A stretch of 21,184 nucleotides of DNA from Candidatus Sumerlaeota bacterium (GTDB lineage Bacteria > Sumerlaeota > Sumerlaeia > JADFCT01): contig JAPLSP010000690.1 in the NCBI GenBank assembly GCA_026398575.1, positions 1-21,184 of the forward strand, written 5' to 3'. Both the position numbers and the translations under genes were made by a program. Of the stretch, positions 14,201 to 21,184 are shown piece by piece. The notes below the pieces were generated by a model. The model was not told the DNA's origin, did no database searches, and saw only the letters and a list, made by a program, of their open reading frames with translations. How positions within the stretch are numbered: the stretch's first letter is position 1; the number at the start of each line of letters is the position of its first letter.

Positions 14201-14220
14201 CAGAATAGCATGTTATTCTG
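14201..14220. promoter_or_regulatory. 20-bp palindrome at the ATPase gene start
   Basis: CAGAATA-GCATGT-TATTCTG has perfect 7-bp arms and a nearly palindromic centre. It lies 7-26 bp upstream of the ATPase ATG (14194), over the normal ribosome binding region, and could be an operator or an RNA hairpin that restricts translation. Confidence 0.4.
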
Positions 14221-14268
14221 CTCTGTCAAGCCACAAAATGGCATGGTTGGTAATCTTTTAGGTGGATA

Positions 14269-15678
14269 TCATAGTTTCTTGTTCATTGCCAATTGATTGC
14301 GAGCCCAGGTGCTACGGGTAACAACGGGATCGCCGTGGGCTTGGAGTTCGGCCAATAGCTGATGGCGCAAATCCGCGAGGGTGGAGGAGCAGGTGGGATC
14401 GCTGACGCGATTATGGAGTTCCCAAGAGTCTTGCTCCAAAGCATAGAGCTCATCCACGTCGGTCAGGTTCCAGACATATTTCCATTTGTCCGTGCGGATC
14501 ATGCGCTGAGTGTAAAGCCCGAATTGCTGGCCGTTATATGTGCTGAAGGCGGCGCGGCGCCAATCGTCCGGGGCTGTGCCGCTGTGGCGCAATATCGGCA
14601 TCAATGAACGTCCCTGGAATTCGGCGGGAATCGCCAATCCGGCTGCTTCGGGAATCGTTGATGCCAAATCGAGCGCGTGAAGGACGAAGGCGTCGCATTC
14701 GCTTCCCGGTTTGACCACCGCCGGCCAGCGCACGATCAGTGGATCGTGCGTCACTTCTTCATACATGACGTAGTGCTTGTCTATCATGCCGTGGCCGCCG
14801 CCCATATCGCCGTGGTCGGTTGTATAGACCACGAGCGTGTTGTCGCGCTGTCCGGATTCGTCGAGCGCGCGCAAGACCAATCCAAGCGCATCGTCCACTT
14901 GGCTGACCATGGCCAGATATCGCCAGATGTAGCGCCGCCAATCGTCCCACGTCAGATTTTCAAGGCCCCATGAGCGCAGTTGCTGGCGCTGGATATAGGG
15001 CTTGTTCGTAAATGGATCTGGAAAATTTCTATAAGGCGCGATGGCTTCCGGACGATAAAGGTCGAGGAATTCGCGCGTGGGACAGCAGGGCAGATGTGGC
15101 TCTTCAAAACCCAAATGAATGTGCCAGGGGCGATCTTGTTCCGAGTCGGCGGCATAGCGGCGAATGAGCGCGACAGCGTGCCAAGCGAGCCAATGCGTTC
15201 GCGTATCGTCCGGTTTTGCGGGATCGCATCCGCCGAAGAAAGGCAGCACATCGGATTTGATCGCAGGGAGGTGGCGCTCCTCGCGCCAAGGATGGTATGC
15301 TTTTGATGAGATCGCGTCATCAAAGCCGAATTCCTCAGGTCCTCTTTGAGGATGGATATGCCACTTGCCGGCGATTCCCATCCGATAGCCTGCGGCCTTC
15401 AGGTCTTCAGTCCATGTATGGGAATTGAAAAGCGGCGGCGTGAGAAAGCCGTCGAAATTCCAGTAACCGCCATGATTCTCCGGCCACAGGCCGCTGAGCA
15501 GCGATTGGCGCGCGGGACAGCAAATCGGGCTGGGTGTATAAGCGCGGTTGAACCACATCCCTTGCGATGCAAGGCGGTCCAGATTTGGCGTCTTGATAAG
15601 AGGATGCCGCGCCCGCCCCAGAAAGTCATAGCGATGCTGGTCGGATTGGATGAGGAGAATATTGGGGCGAGTGGGCAT
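14269..15678 (-). CDS. Type I (formylglycine) sulfatase without signal peptide
   Basis: Hydrolyses sulfate esters using a formylglycine made from a cysteine by FGE or anaerobic maturase. The 469-residue product begins MPTRPNILLIQSDQHRYDFLG, so metal-binding Asp13 is close to the N-terminus. It carries SPICCPARQSLLSG, where Cys53 (CxPxR) is the residue to be modified. Next come AGKWHI (about 103-108) and a second metal site in YTTDHGDMGGGHGMIDK. C-terminal WKYVWN..DVDELYALEQD is the usual 'WKY...ELYDL..D' ending of S1 sulfatases. There is no signal peptide, so it should be cytoplasmic and act on imported sulfated sugars or small esters; many degradative sulfatases are exported. No sulfatase-maturing enzyme is in the window. 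Substrate unknown; the nearby rhamnose isomerase makes a sulfated rhamnoside possible but unproven. Confidence 0.93.
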   Translation of the reverse strand: MPTRPNILLIQSDQHRYDFLGRARHPLIKTPNLDRLASQGMWFNRAYTPSPICCPARQSLLSGLWPENHGGYWNFDGFLTPPLFNSHTWTEDLKAAGYRMGIAGKWHIHPQRGPEEFGFDDAISSKAYHPWREERHLPAIKSDVLPFFGGCDPAKPDDTRTHWLAWHAVALIRRYAADSEQDRPWHIHLGFEEPHLPCCPTREFLDLYRPEAIAPYRNFPDPFTNKPYIQRQQLRSWGLENLTWDDWRRYIWRYLAMVSQVDDALGLVLRALDESGQRDNTLVVYTTDHGDMGGGHGMIDKHYVMYEEVTHDPLIVRWPAVVKPGSECDAFVLHALDLASTIPEAAGLAIPAEFQGRSLMPILRHSGTAPDDWRRAAFSTYNGQQFGLYTQRMIRTDKWKYVWNLTDVDELYALEQDSWELHNRVSDPTCSSTLADLRHQLLAELQAHGDPVVTRSTWARNQLAMNKKL

Positions 15679-15734
15679 GGAGCTATATGTGACTGGCGAT
15701 AGAGGTTGCGCAAGAATGATTGAAGGCTGGAGAA

Positions 15735-16001
15735 TTATTTGTCGCGCCAGACAAGTGGGAAATGCTCAGGGTTTTCCAAAGCCTCCAATTCGATATCCAT
15801 GTCCAAGTCCGGCCAATGAAACTGCGTAGGAGATTCCTGCTGCATATTATATATTTGGTACACAGTGGCGGAACGAAAGGCGGGATAATCTTCGAATGGC
15901 ACAAAATATTCACGGTCATCCACCAACAGCCAAAATCCATCGGAGCTAATGCTTGTTATTTCACTGAGAGAAGTGCCTGTCCCATGCTGATCTAATATCA
16001 T
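15735..16001 (-). CDS. DUF2442-family protein
   Basis: An 88-residue protein starting at ATG 16001, with GAGGAG about 7 nt upstream; two earlier ATGs in frame are too close to that site. It overlaps the end of the DUF4160 gene by 41 bp in another frame, so the two are translationally linked. The central GFWLLVDDREYFVPFEDYPAFRSATVYQIYN matches the DUF2442 pattern (W.. V..  ..V.F ..P.F ... ). The C-terminus is acidic (DLDMDIELEALENPEHF). DUF2442 genes are often paired with DUF4160 and have been proposed, without firm proof, as a toxin-antitoxin type pair. Here DUF2442 is the second gene. No DNA-binding domain is visible. Confidence 0.85.
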   Translation of the reverse strand: MILDQHGTGTSLSEITSISSDGFWLLVDDREYFVPFEDYPAFRSATVYQIYNMQQESPTQFHWPDLDMDIELEALENPEHFPLVWRDK

Positions 16002-16200
16002 TTTCATGCTCCTCAATAAGCCGCGCAATTTCGCGCAACTGTTTGGAATTCAGATTGTAATAAGCAGATAAAGAGATAATCGGATCTATCCAATATTTGG
16101 CGATTCCCTCTTGCGCTTTTACATGAACATGACAGCGGCTTTCTTCCCTGCTGTTGAAAAAGAAGCGATAAGGGCCATCCCGAAAAATCGTTGGCGACAT
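15961..16200 (-). CDS. DUF4160-family protein
   Basis: A 79-residue protein with the full family signature: SPTIFRDGPYRFFFNSREES at the start, CHVHVKAQEGIAKYWIDP in the middle, and LNSKQLREIARLIEEHENDIRSAWDRHF at the end. GGAGAGAAG lies just before ATG 16200. The His-x-His of CHVHVKA is characteristic; no catalytic role is established. The next gene, DUF2442, overlaps by 41 bp. This fixed pairing and small size are typical of toxin-antitoxin-like modules, but which partner would be toxic is unknown. It lies between a secreted glycosidase and a sulfatase and is probably a small mobile cassette. Confidence 0.88.
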   Translation of the reverse strand: MSPTIFRDGPYRFFFNSREESRCHVHVKAQEGIAKYWIDPIISLSAYYNLNSKQLREIARLIEEHENDIRSAWDRHFSQ

Positions 16201-16335
16201 TTATTCTTCTCTCCATTCACTTGGCGGAATGATTATCCAGTTATGCAGGAGTGCAAATCAACCAATAACATGCTCTTGATAAAATAGCCCTGTACCCGTC
16301 TATTTCTTTCCATCAATATTCTTTTTATAAGAAAG

Positions 16336-18222
16336 CTACTTTGCCTGATAGCGGTAATTGAATCGTCCGTCGGGAGCGTTGTCGGCGCTTCGAGTGAATG
16401 TGTCCTGCTCTTCGGAGGGATCAACGCCATCGGCCCAATGAAAATCGAAGCGGCAGTCACTCGATTTTCCTCCGGCGCCCAGGAGGCTGATGGGAATTGC
16501 CAGTTCCATCTTATTGCCTGAGACATGATAAGGCGCCGTGCCGGCTGCGATCCATCCATACTTCCCATCTGCGCCCAGCGTGCTTTTTTCGATAGTCGTG
16601 ATCTTCGCATCCTGGGGGCGCTTATTGATACGCAAATTATAGCCTGCGCATCCGGTCTTGGAGTTTTGATCGGCGTCAATGAAGAGAAGCATCCAGTTCG
16701 GATCGCGGAAGCTCGTGATGGGCTGGCGGGTCTCGGCGTAAAAATATAGATTGGTCTGATCGCGCGCGACTTTGAGCCGGACGAAATCATTGCGTCCGGA
16801 ATCGTCGGTATAGGATTGGATGCGGCCCCAGCCGGGATGATTGCGATGGAAGGTGTCTCCCGCCATGTCACGATATTCCGGCTGCACATCATCCCATGCT
16901 GAAAAATCGCCGTCAATCGCGATGGTCTTGGGGCGACTTGCCGTCGGCAGCGGGCGCGCCCCCTTGAAGCGGCGAATATTGGCAACCATTTGATAATAAT
17001 AGTTGTCGCCATAGCCGCCCTTCATCGGCTCGATGTCACGGCTCAATTCCTGGCTGTAGGTATCCACAAAATAGGTGTCGCCGTCGTTCAAAGGGCGGCC
17101 GGCGAGCTTCATGCCGGTTTTCCCTTTCACGACGAAACGCTGCGCGACCCATTCGTTCCATCCCGTGATGAAAATGAATTCCGGGTCCACCTCGAGCGCC
17201 CGCTTCCATTGCTCGGCGAAATATAGCCCCTCGGTGGGGCGCTGCTTGTCGGGCGTCGGCTCGGCGCGATCATGGTAACTGCGCCCGATATTGCTGATGG
17301 GGTGCTGCGCGACGGCAACGGAAATCTGCTCGGGCTTGCCGGGGCTGTCATGCCAGCCGGGAGTTTGAGGATAATTGTCGAGCCACGGCCACTTGTCCTT
17401 GCCATCGCCGAACCACTTTTGCCCTTTGGTCCACGCCCAGGATTCGCGAATGGTGAAAAATTCCGCCACTTTGGGATTCAGTTTGTCTTTGGCCGCGAGC
17501 ATCAGCGGCTTGCCTTTCCAGCGGAACCACAATTCGGGATAGAGGTTCTTGGAATAGAATTCGTCATAAATTCGCTGGGCAGTTTGTTCTTCTTTTGAGT
17601 GCAGCAGAAACGCGATCTGTGGCGTGCGATAGCCGGATTCGCGGAGCGCGCGATAGATTTGGCAGATTTTCATATAGACGCCCGCGTAAGTCAGGGCATT
17701 CGTGGTGTCGAAAAAAAGAACGTCCACTCCCGCGTCCGCCAGCATTTGAGCGTGCTTGCGGATCACGAATTCATCATCCGCCAGATAGTATCCCAGCGCC
17801 GACTCGCCCCAATGATGGAATGAGCCGGAAGGTCCCCATTGGGGCGCCGATGGATTTGCAGCCAAAAGTTTGGTGATGTCGAACGGGCTCTTGTATTCTT
17901 TTTGTTTCTTGATAACGACTCCCTGATCCGGCCTCATTGGATCGCCGCCGCCGTATCCATGAGACCCAAGCCACAGGAAATAAAATATTCCCACAGACTT
18001 GCCCGGCTGTGGAGCAAGGCGCCCGCCGGCTTGCCCTCCCATCGGCAGCGCGCGGCCCAGCGCATCCGTGGCCGCCCAGGTGTCGCTCATCAGGTCCGTG
18101 AATACGGAGGACGCGGCCGCGGATGAAGAAGTTTCGGCCAAAAGATAGGGCGCTGCGATCATGACCAACAACAGCGCCGCCCATGGCCGTACGCTAAAAT
18201 CTGGTATCGCGCTTATCCGCAT
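16336..18222 (-). CDS. Secreted GH99/GH71-like protein with CBM9-like C-terminus
   Basis: The frame opens at 18375, but ATG 18222 follows AAGGA and gives a signal peptide: MRISAIPDFSVRPW, then a hydrophobic run, with cleavage likely after LLA (residue 29). The 628-residue product has a TIM-barrel-type domain with GIFYFLWLG (78-86), HHWGESALGYYLADD (about 136-150), GVDVLFFDTTNA (165-176) and FITGWNEWVAQRF (351-363). The WNEW ending is typical of GH99/GH71-like and related glycosidase-fold proteins; exact family and substrate are not certain. From about 436, IDGDFSAWDDVQPEYRD, DQTNLYFYAETRQPI and LLFIDADQNSKTG form a CBM9/DOMON-like beta domain. The start is 28 bp from the carbamoyltransferase stop, so they are likely one transcript. 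It is probably periplasmic or secreted and acts on a polysaccharide. Confidence 0.8.
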   Translation of the reverse strand: MRISAIPDFSVRPWAALLLVMIAAPYLLAETSSSAAASSVFTDLMSDTWAATDALGRALPMGGQAGGRLAPQPGKSVGIFYFLWLGSHGYGGGDPMRPDQGVVIKKQKEYKSPFDITKLLAANPSAPQWGPSGSFHHWGESALGYYLADDEFVIRKHAQMLADAGVDVLFFDTTNALTYAGVYMKICQIYRALRESGYRTPQIAFLLHSKEEQTAQRIYDEFYSKNLYPELWFRWKGKPLMLAAKDKLNPKVAEFFTIRESWAWTKGQKWFGDGKDKWPWLDNYPQTPGWHDSPGKPEQISVAVAQHPISNIGRSYHDRAEPTPDKQRPTEGLYFAEQWKRALEVDPEFIFITGWNEWVAQRFVVKGKTGMKLAGRPLNDGDTYFVDTYSQELSRDIEPMKGGYGDNYYYQMVANIRRFKGARPLPTASRPKTIAIDGDFSAWDDVQPEYRDMAGDTFHRNHPGWGRIQSYTDDSGRNDFVRLKVARDQTNLYFYAETRQPITSFRDPNWMLLFIDADQNSKTGCAGYNLRINKRPQDAKITTIEKSTLGADGKYGWIAAGTAPYHVSGNKMELAIPISLLGAGGKSSDCRFDFHWADGVDPSEEQDTFTRSADNAPDGRFNYRYQAK

Positions 18223-18250
18223 GAATTCCTTCCGATCGCATTTGGAATCT

Positions 18251-20392
18251 TCATGATGACCTCGCCTTATGGTCGTCTCCATAAACCACATATTTGCCAA
18301 GGACCAGCGCGTCCAAAGACCCAAGTTGAAAGGCGCGGATGGCGTCCCGTGGGGTTGCGACAATAGGCTCTTCATGCATGTTGAATGAAGTGTTGATCAT
18401 CGCCGGTATTCCCGTCATCGCTTCGTATGCCTTCAAGATTCCATAAAACCGGGGATTGCGGTCTTGACGGACCAATTGCGGCCGCGCCGTGTTGTCCACG
18501 TGGATCGCCGCCGGAATCTCGCGCCGCGCTTTTTCCGTGCAGTTGAACGTGATGGTCATAAATTCCGCCGTGTATTCGGCGCCTTGGAGATTCTCGAAAT
18601 ACTCGGACGCGCGCTCATACATGACGGCGGGCGCAAAGGGCATGAACTCGGTTCGCTTGAGCTGTTGGTTGAGCCATTGATTGACCGTTGGATCGCCCGC
18701 GCCATAAAGGATCGAGCGATTACCCAGAGCGCGCGGGCCGAATTCCATCCGGCCATCGAAATGCGCGACCACCTTGCCGCCGGCGATAAGCTGCGCCGTC
18801 GTTCTGCAAATCTCATTTTCATCCTGGCATTCATAAGACGCCAGCCCGTGCGCTTCAAGGGCTTCGCGGCATTCCTCCGGCGAGAATCCAATGCCGAGGA
18901 AAACATCCTTGAGTTGGAAAGGCGCCAGCCTTCCGCCATTTTTCCGCGCGGCGCCGAGCAAGGCCGCGCCCAGGCACAAGCCGGCGTCGCCCATGGCCGG
19001 CTGGATGAAGATATTCTCGAAGCCCATCTCCTTGATGCGTTGGTTCAGTTTGACGTTGCCGAAGATGCCGCCGGCCAGCGCGATGTTCTTCAGGTCCGGA
19101 TGCTTGTCCCGCCATCGGCCAATGAAATCGCACACCTGCCGTTCGGTCCGCTTTTGGATCGCGCGCGCGATATCCGCGTCGCTGAACTGGCCGAAGCGTT
19201 GCTTGCGCATTTCGATCAACCGCGTGTGCCCCTTGGGGCCTGCGCGCCGGTAGTCGTCGTAGTTATAGGTCCGGCGTCCTCCCGTCGCCCACATTTCACG
19301 GTAAAGCTCATCCATCGCCGCGTCGCAGGCGGGATTGTCTTTGCCGTAGGCGGCCAGGCCGGTGATTTTTCCGGGATGGCGTAACGCATGATATCCAAGC
19401 ATCTCCGTGACGATTTCATAGTTCATCGCATACGGCGCTTCTTCGTAATAATAAGCTTTGAGGAGGGTCAGCTTGCCGCCCTCCCCCTGCATCACCATAC
19501 AAGAATAGTAGTCTCCCATGCCGTCAAGGCTGACGATGAGCGCGCGATCATGGCCGCTGGGATAATAAGCCGAAGCCGCATGGCACCAATGGTGATCATA
19601 GCGCGCGCGCGATGAAGGGAAAATGTTTTTGATCAGCCATTCACACAAGGATCGTTTCCCATGCAGCGCGATCTTGAGATGATCGTGGATCAATTTGAGG
19701 AACTTATACGTCCGATGGCCGCGCAGCCCCTCGAGAGGCAATTTCCAAAGCTGCTTGTGCGCCAATCGCCATAGTTGACGTTCTGTTTCGATCTCCGAAA
19801 AAACCTGCAAAAGGTTGGCGCCCCCGGCGTTTCGGCCGATAAGGCATAACCTCTCCAAGAGGAAACCAAATTCCCGAGGGTCGGGAGGCTGGGTGAATGC
19901 TTCTTCTGCGCGGATGGCGATCTCCTCGACGCGCGCGATGTTTGGCGGTATCGCTAAAGAGAATTCATGAGCCTTGGCGTTGTCAATGGTTCCTGCGGCG
20001 GCGCCATTGATGAATACCTGAGCGCGAAGGCGCCGCTGGAGGATTCGGTATGGAATGGTTCTGATTCGCAAATACGAAGCTTCGCATCCGCCGGGAACGG
20101 AAACAACAGCTTCCCGCGCGGTCCAGCGATAGGCGTATCCATGATTACTTTCAAGCGCGTAAAAGCCGTTGCGATGCCGAAAGACATGATCATCCTGCAG
20201 GTTAAACAGAAGCATGCCGGCCAAGGATGCTCCGGCATACTTTCCCAGCCACATAAAAAGGTCGCTTGGATTGCCGCTATGGTTCTTCTGGCGGCTCAAC
20301 CGTTCATAGCTGGCCGCGAAAACCGGCTGTCCCGTCGCGTCCTCGACCGCTGCAATTCCGCAGTCATGGCTTGTTCCATATCCAATAATCAT
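18251..20392 (-). CDS. Carbamoyltransferase (NodU/CmcH/TobZ type) with inserted beta-rich domain
   Basis: Adds a carbamoyl group from carbamoyl phosphate (through carbamoyl-AMP) to a hydroxyl of a sugar or natural product. Kae1-like N-terminal motifs: GYGTSHDCGIAAV (4-16), YDHHWCHAASAYYPSG (265-280), SLDGMGDY (288-295), GKITGLAAYGK (341-351) and ALAGGIFGNVKLN (438-450). The C-terminal catalytic block is AHFDGRMEFGPRALGNRS (543-560) plus FMPFAPAV. It is 713 residues where family members are often about 550-620. The excess lies at about 72-187, which reads as an alternating beta segment: FYALES..YAYRWTAREAVVSVPG, LRIRTIPYR, RLRAQVFINGAAAGTIDNA and REFGFLLERLCLIG. This resembles a beta-sandwich seen beside glycosyltransferases, not a known carbamoyltransferase part. 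It lies downstream of a methyltransferase and just upstream of the secreted GH99-like gene. The substrate is probably a glycan; this is inferred from neighbours. Confidence 0.92.
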   Translation of the reverse strand: MIIGYGTSHDCGIAAVEDATGQPVFAASYERLSRQKNHSGNPSDLFMWLGKYAGASLAGMLLFNLQDDHVFRHRNGFYALESNHGYAYRWTAREAVVSVPGGCEASYLRIRTIPYRILQRRLRAQVFINGAAAGTIDNAKAHEFSLAIPPNIARVEEIAIRAEEAFTQPPDPREFGFLLERLCLIGRNAGGANLLQVFSEIETERQLWRLAHKQLWKLPLEGLRGHRTYKFLKLIHDHLKIALHGKRSLCEWLIKNIFPSSRARYDHHWCHAASAYYPSGHDRALIVSLDGMGDYYSCMVMQGEGGKLTLLKAYYYEEAPYAMNYEIVTEMLGYHALRHPGKITGLAAYGKDNPACDAAMDELYREMWATGGRRTYNYDDYRRAGPKGHTRLIEMRKQRFGQFSDADIARAIQKRTERQVCDFIGRWRDKHPDLKNIALAGGIFGNVKLNQRIKEMGFENIFIQPAMGDAGLCLGAALLGAARKNGGRLAPFQLKDVFLGIGFSPEECREALEAHGLASYECQDENEICRTTAQLIAGGKVVAHFDGRMEFGPRALGNRSILYGAGDPTVNQWLNQQLKRTEFMPFAPAVMYERASEYFENLQGAEYTAEFMTITFNCTEKARREIPAAIHVDNTARPQLVRQDRNPRFYGILKAYEAMTGIPAMINTSFNMHEEPIVATPRDAIRAFQLGSLDALVLGKYVVYGDDHKARSS

Positions 20393-20453
20393 CGCAGGAG
20401 GTCCATGCCTCCGATCTCCAAAGCCGCTTCCCGCGGATAATCAAGATTGAGCG

Positions 20454-21184
20454 TCAATGCTTTCCCACGGCCTTGTGGCCGCGCCACCAGATTTTCATCT
20501 GCAGGAATTCTTTGGCCAGATCGAGGAATGAAGGTTTCCATTGTCCAGGCATTCTTTCGCCGATTTTTTGGATGATGCCCATGCCATATCCATCCGGCGT
20601 TGGCAGATTGAGAGCCTGGAAGGACTGGGATTGTTTTTGGCATTCGCGTATCAAAGTATGCGGGCCGCACCAGCCGCAGTTCTTCGGCGCCGTGTCGTGA
20701 AGCAGCACGATTCCGCCGGGGCAAAGCAAATTGAGAACCGCCTCCCAATCCTTGAAGCAGCCGCGAATCCAGTGGTCTCCATCAATAAACGCCAAGTCAA
20801 GAGCAGAGTTTTCGGCAGACAGAACCTGCGGAATCGAAGAGGAGGAATCGCCTTTATGGAACGTGACATAATTCGCGAGCCCGGCTTTTTCCGCGTGAGC
20901 GTGAGCCACCAGGAGCGAATCCCGGCATCCGGGAAGGAACGGCGAACTATAGGTATCCGGCAGCGGAAGAAAAAGATCGAATGAATGAATATGGCCGCTC
21001 TGATTGCGCGCCAGCGCCTCTGCCATGCAAAGGGTTGAGTAGCCGATGTAACAGCCGGTTTCAATGATCAGACGTGGCCGAAGAAGGCGCGTGATGGAAT
21101 ATAAAAAGTGTCCGACGGGAGGATTGACTGAAGTAGGAAAACTTGCGGTGTCCTTCTCGATCATCTGAATAATGGGATTCGCAA
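20454..21184 (-). CDS. Class I SAM methyltransferase, 5' end outside window
   Basis: A Rossmann methyltransferase of the Methyltransf_24 or O-methyltransferase type. From the Met at 21164, motif I is RLIIETGCYIGYSTLCMAEAL (about 31-51). DLAFIDGDHWIRGCFKDWEAVL follows (about 123-144), and GGIVLLHDT (about 150-158) is the post-motif strand with HD. The C-terminus ends KIWWRGHKAVGKH. The frame stays open to the right edge (ANPIIQ precedes Met 21164), so the true start is probably outside. It would methylate a hydroxyl on a sugar or secondary metabolite in the cytoplasm; substrate unknown. The 61-bp gap to the carbamoyltransferase suggests shared expression. The short interval also encodes another readable frame, reported in the findings. 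Confidence 0.88.
   Translation of the reverse strand, partial: ANPIIQMIEKDTASFPTSVNPPVGHFLYSITRLLRPRLIIETGCYIGYSTLCMAEALARNQSGHIHSFDLFLPLPDTYSSPFLPGCRDSLLVAHAHAEKAGLANYVTFHKGDSSSSIPQVLSAENSALDLAFIDGDHWIRGCFKDWEAVLNLLCPGGIVLLHDTAPKNCGWCGPHTLIRECQKQSQSFQALNLPTPDGYGMGIIQKIGERMPGQWKPSFLDLAKEFLQMKIWWRGHKAVGKH

Noticed and set aside
18464..19384. A 306-codon plus-strand frame opposite the carbamoyltransferase
   Set aside because: Antisense shadow; no family features, and the coding strand has every carbamoyltransferase motif.
20396..20437. Plus-strand AGGAGG followed by ATG at 20405
   Set aside because: The frame stops after 11 codons, lies inside the methyltransferase-carbamoyltransferase gap, and is the reverse complement of the sequence before the carbamoyltransferase start.

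Overview
The window is about 21 kb of moderately GC-rich bacterial DNA, densely packed with genes. I see no rRNA, tRNA, CRISPR array, phage gene or transposase gene. The gene mix is DUF4912 beside a GH57 branching enzyme, McsB arginine kinase beside a class IV aminotransferase, TsaE, SixA, an S1-type sulfatase, L-rhamnose isomerase and a NodU-type carbamoyltransferase. Intergenic DNA is unusually full of short palindromic repeats. Together this suggests an uncultured polysaccharide-handling bacterium of the PVC superphylum or a neighbouring lineage such as Sumerlaeota, Lentisphaerota or Hydrogenedentota. That placement is inferred from gene content and repeat style; no marker gene proves it.

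Layout. The left edge (1-231, minus) is the start of a family 2 glycosyltransferase. A long leader with a good promoter flanked by dyads then drives a small exported protein (743-1075), which ends at a clear terminator. A 54-residue four-cysteine protein follows. Next, all on plus, come a 662-residue protein with an Ala/Lys/Pro repeat arm and a C-terminal DUF4912 domain, and a GH57 alpha-glucan branching enzyme. On minus follow a TPR protein, SixA and TsaE; tsaE is bracketed by two inverted arrays of one 25-bp palindromic repeat. On plus are a second GT2 enzyme, then a branched-chain aminotransferase-like gene and mcsB, 12 bp apart. From 11.7 kb to the right edge every gene is on minus: L-rhamnose isomerase, an AAA/DUF4143 ATPase that seems to lack an internal segment, a sulfatase, an overlapping DUF4160/DUF2442 pair, a secreted GH99-like protein with a CBM9-like C-terminus, a carbamoyltransferase with an unusual inserted domain, and a SAM methyltransferase cut by the right edge.

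How the genes fit together. DUF4912-GH57 points to storage glucan or surface polysaccharide handling. The methyltransferase, carbamoyltransferase and secreted GH99-like protein are closely spaced and look like one unit that decorates or processes a glycan. The sulfatase and rhamnose isomerase fit use of sulfated or rhamnose-containing sugars, but no transporter or other rhamnose gene is present here.

The most striking content is non-coding. Nearly every gap carries a different family of short repeats: 25-bp palindromic units with compensatory arm changes around tsaE, 10-bp CACGGAC units arranged as a long inverted repeat, variable palindromes with a constant spacer before ilvE, a roughly 334-bp nested inverted repeat between mcsB and rhaA, and two heptamer arrays. 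The best candidates for something undescribed are these covarying repeats and the carbamoyltransferase with its inserted beta-rich domain.
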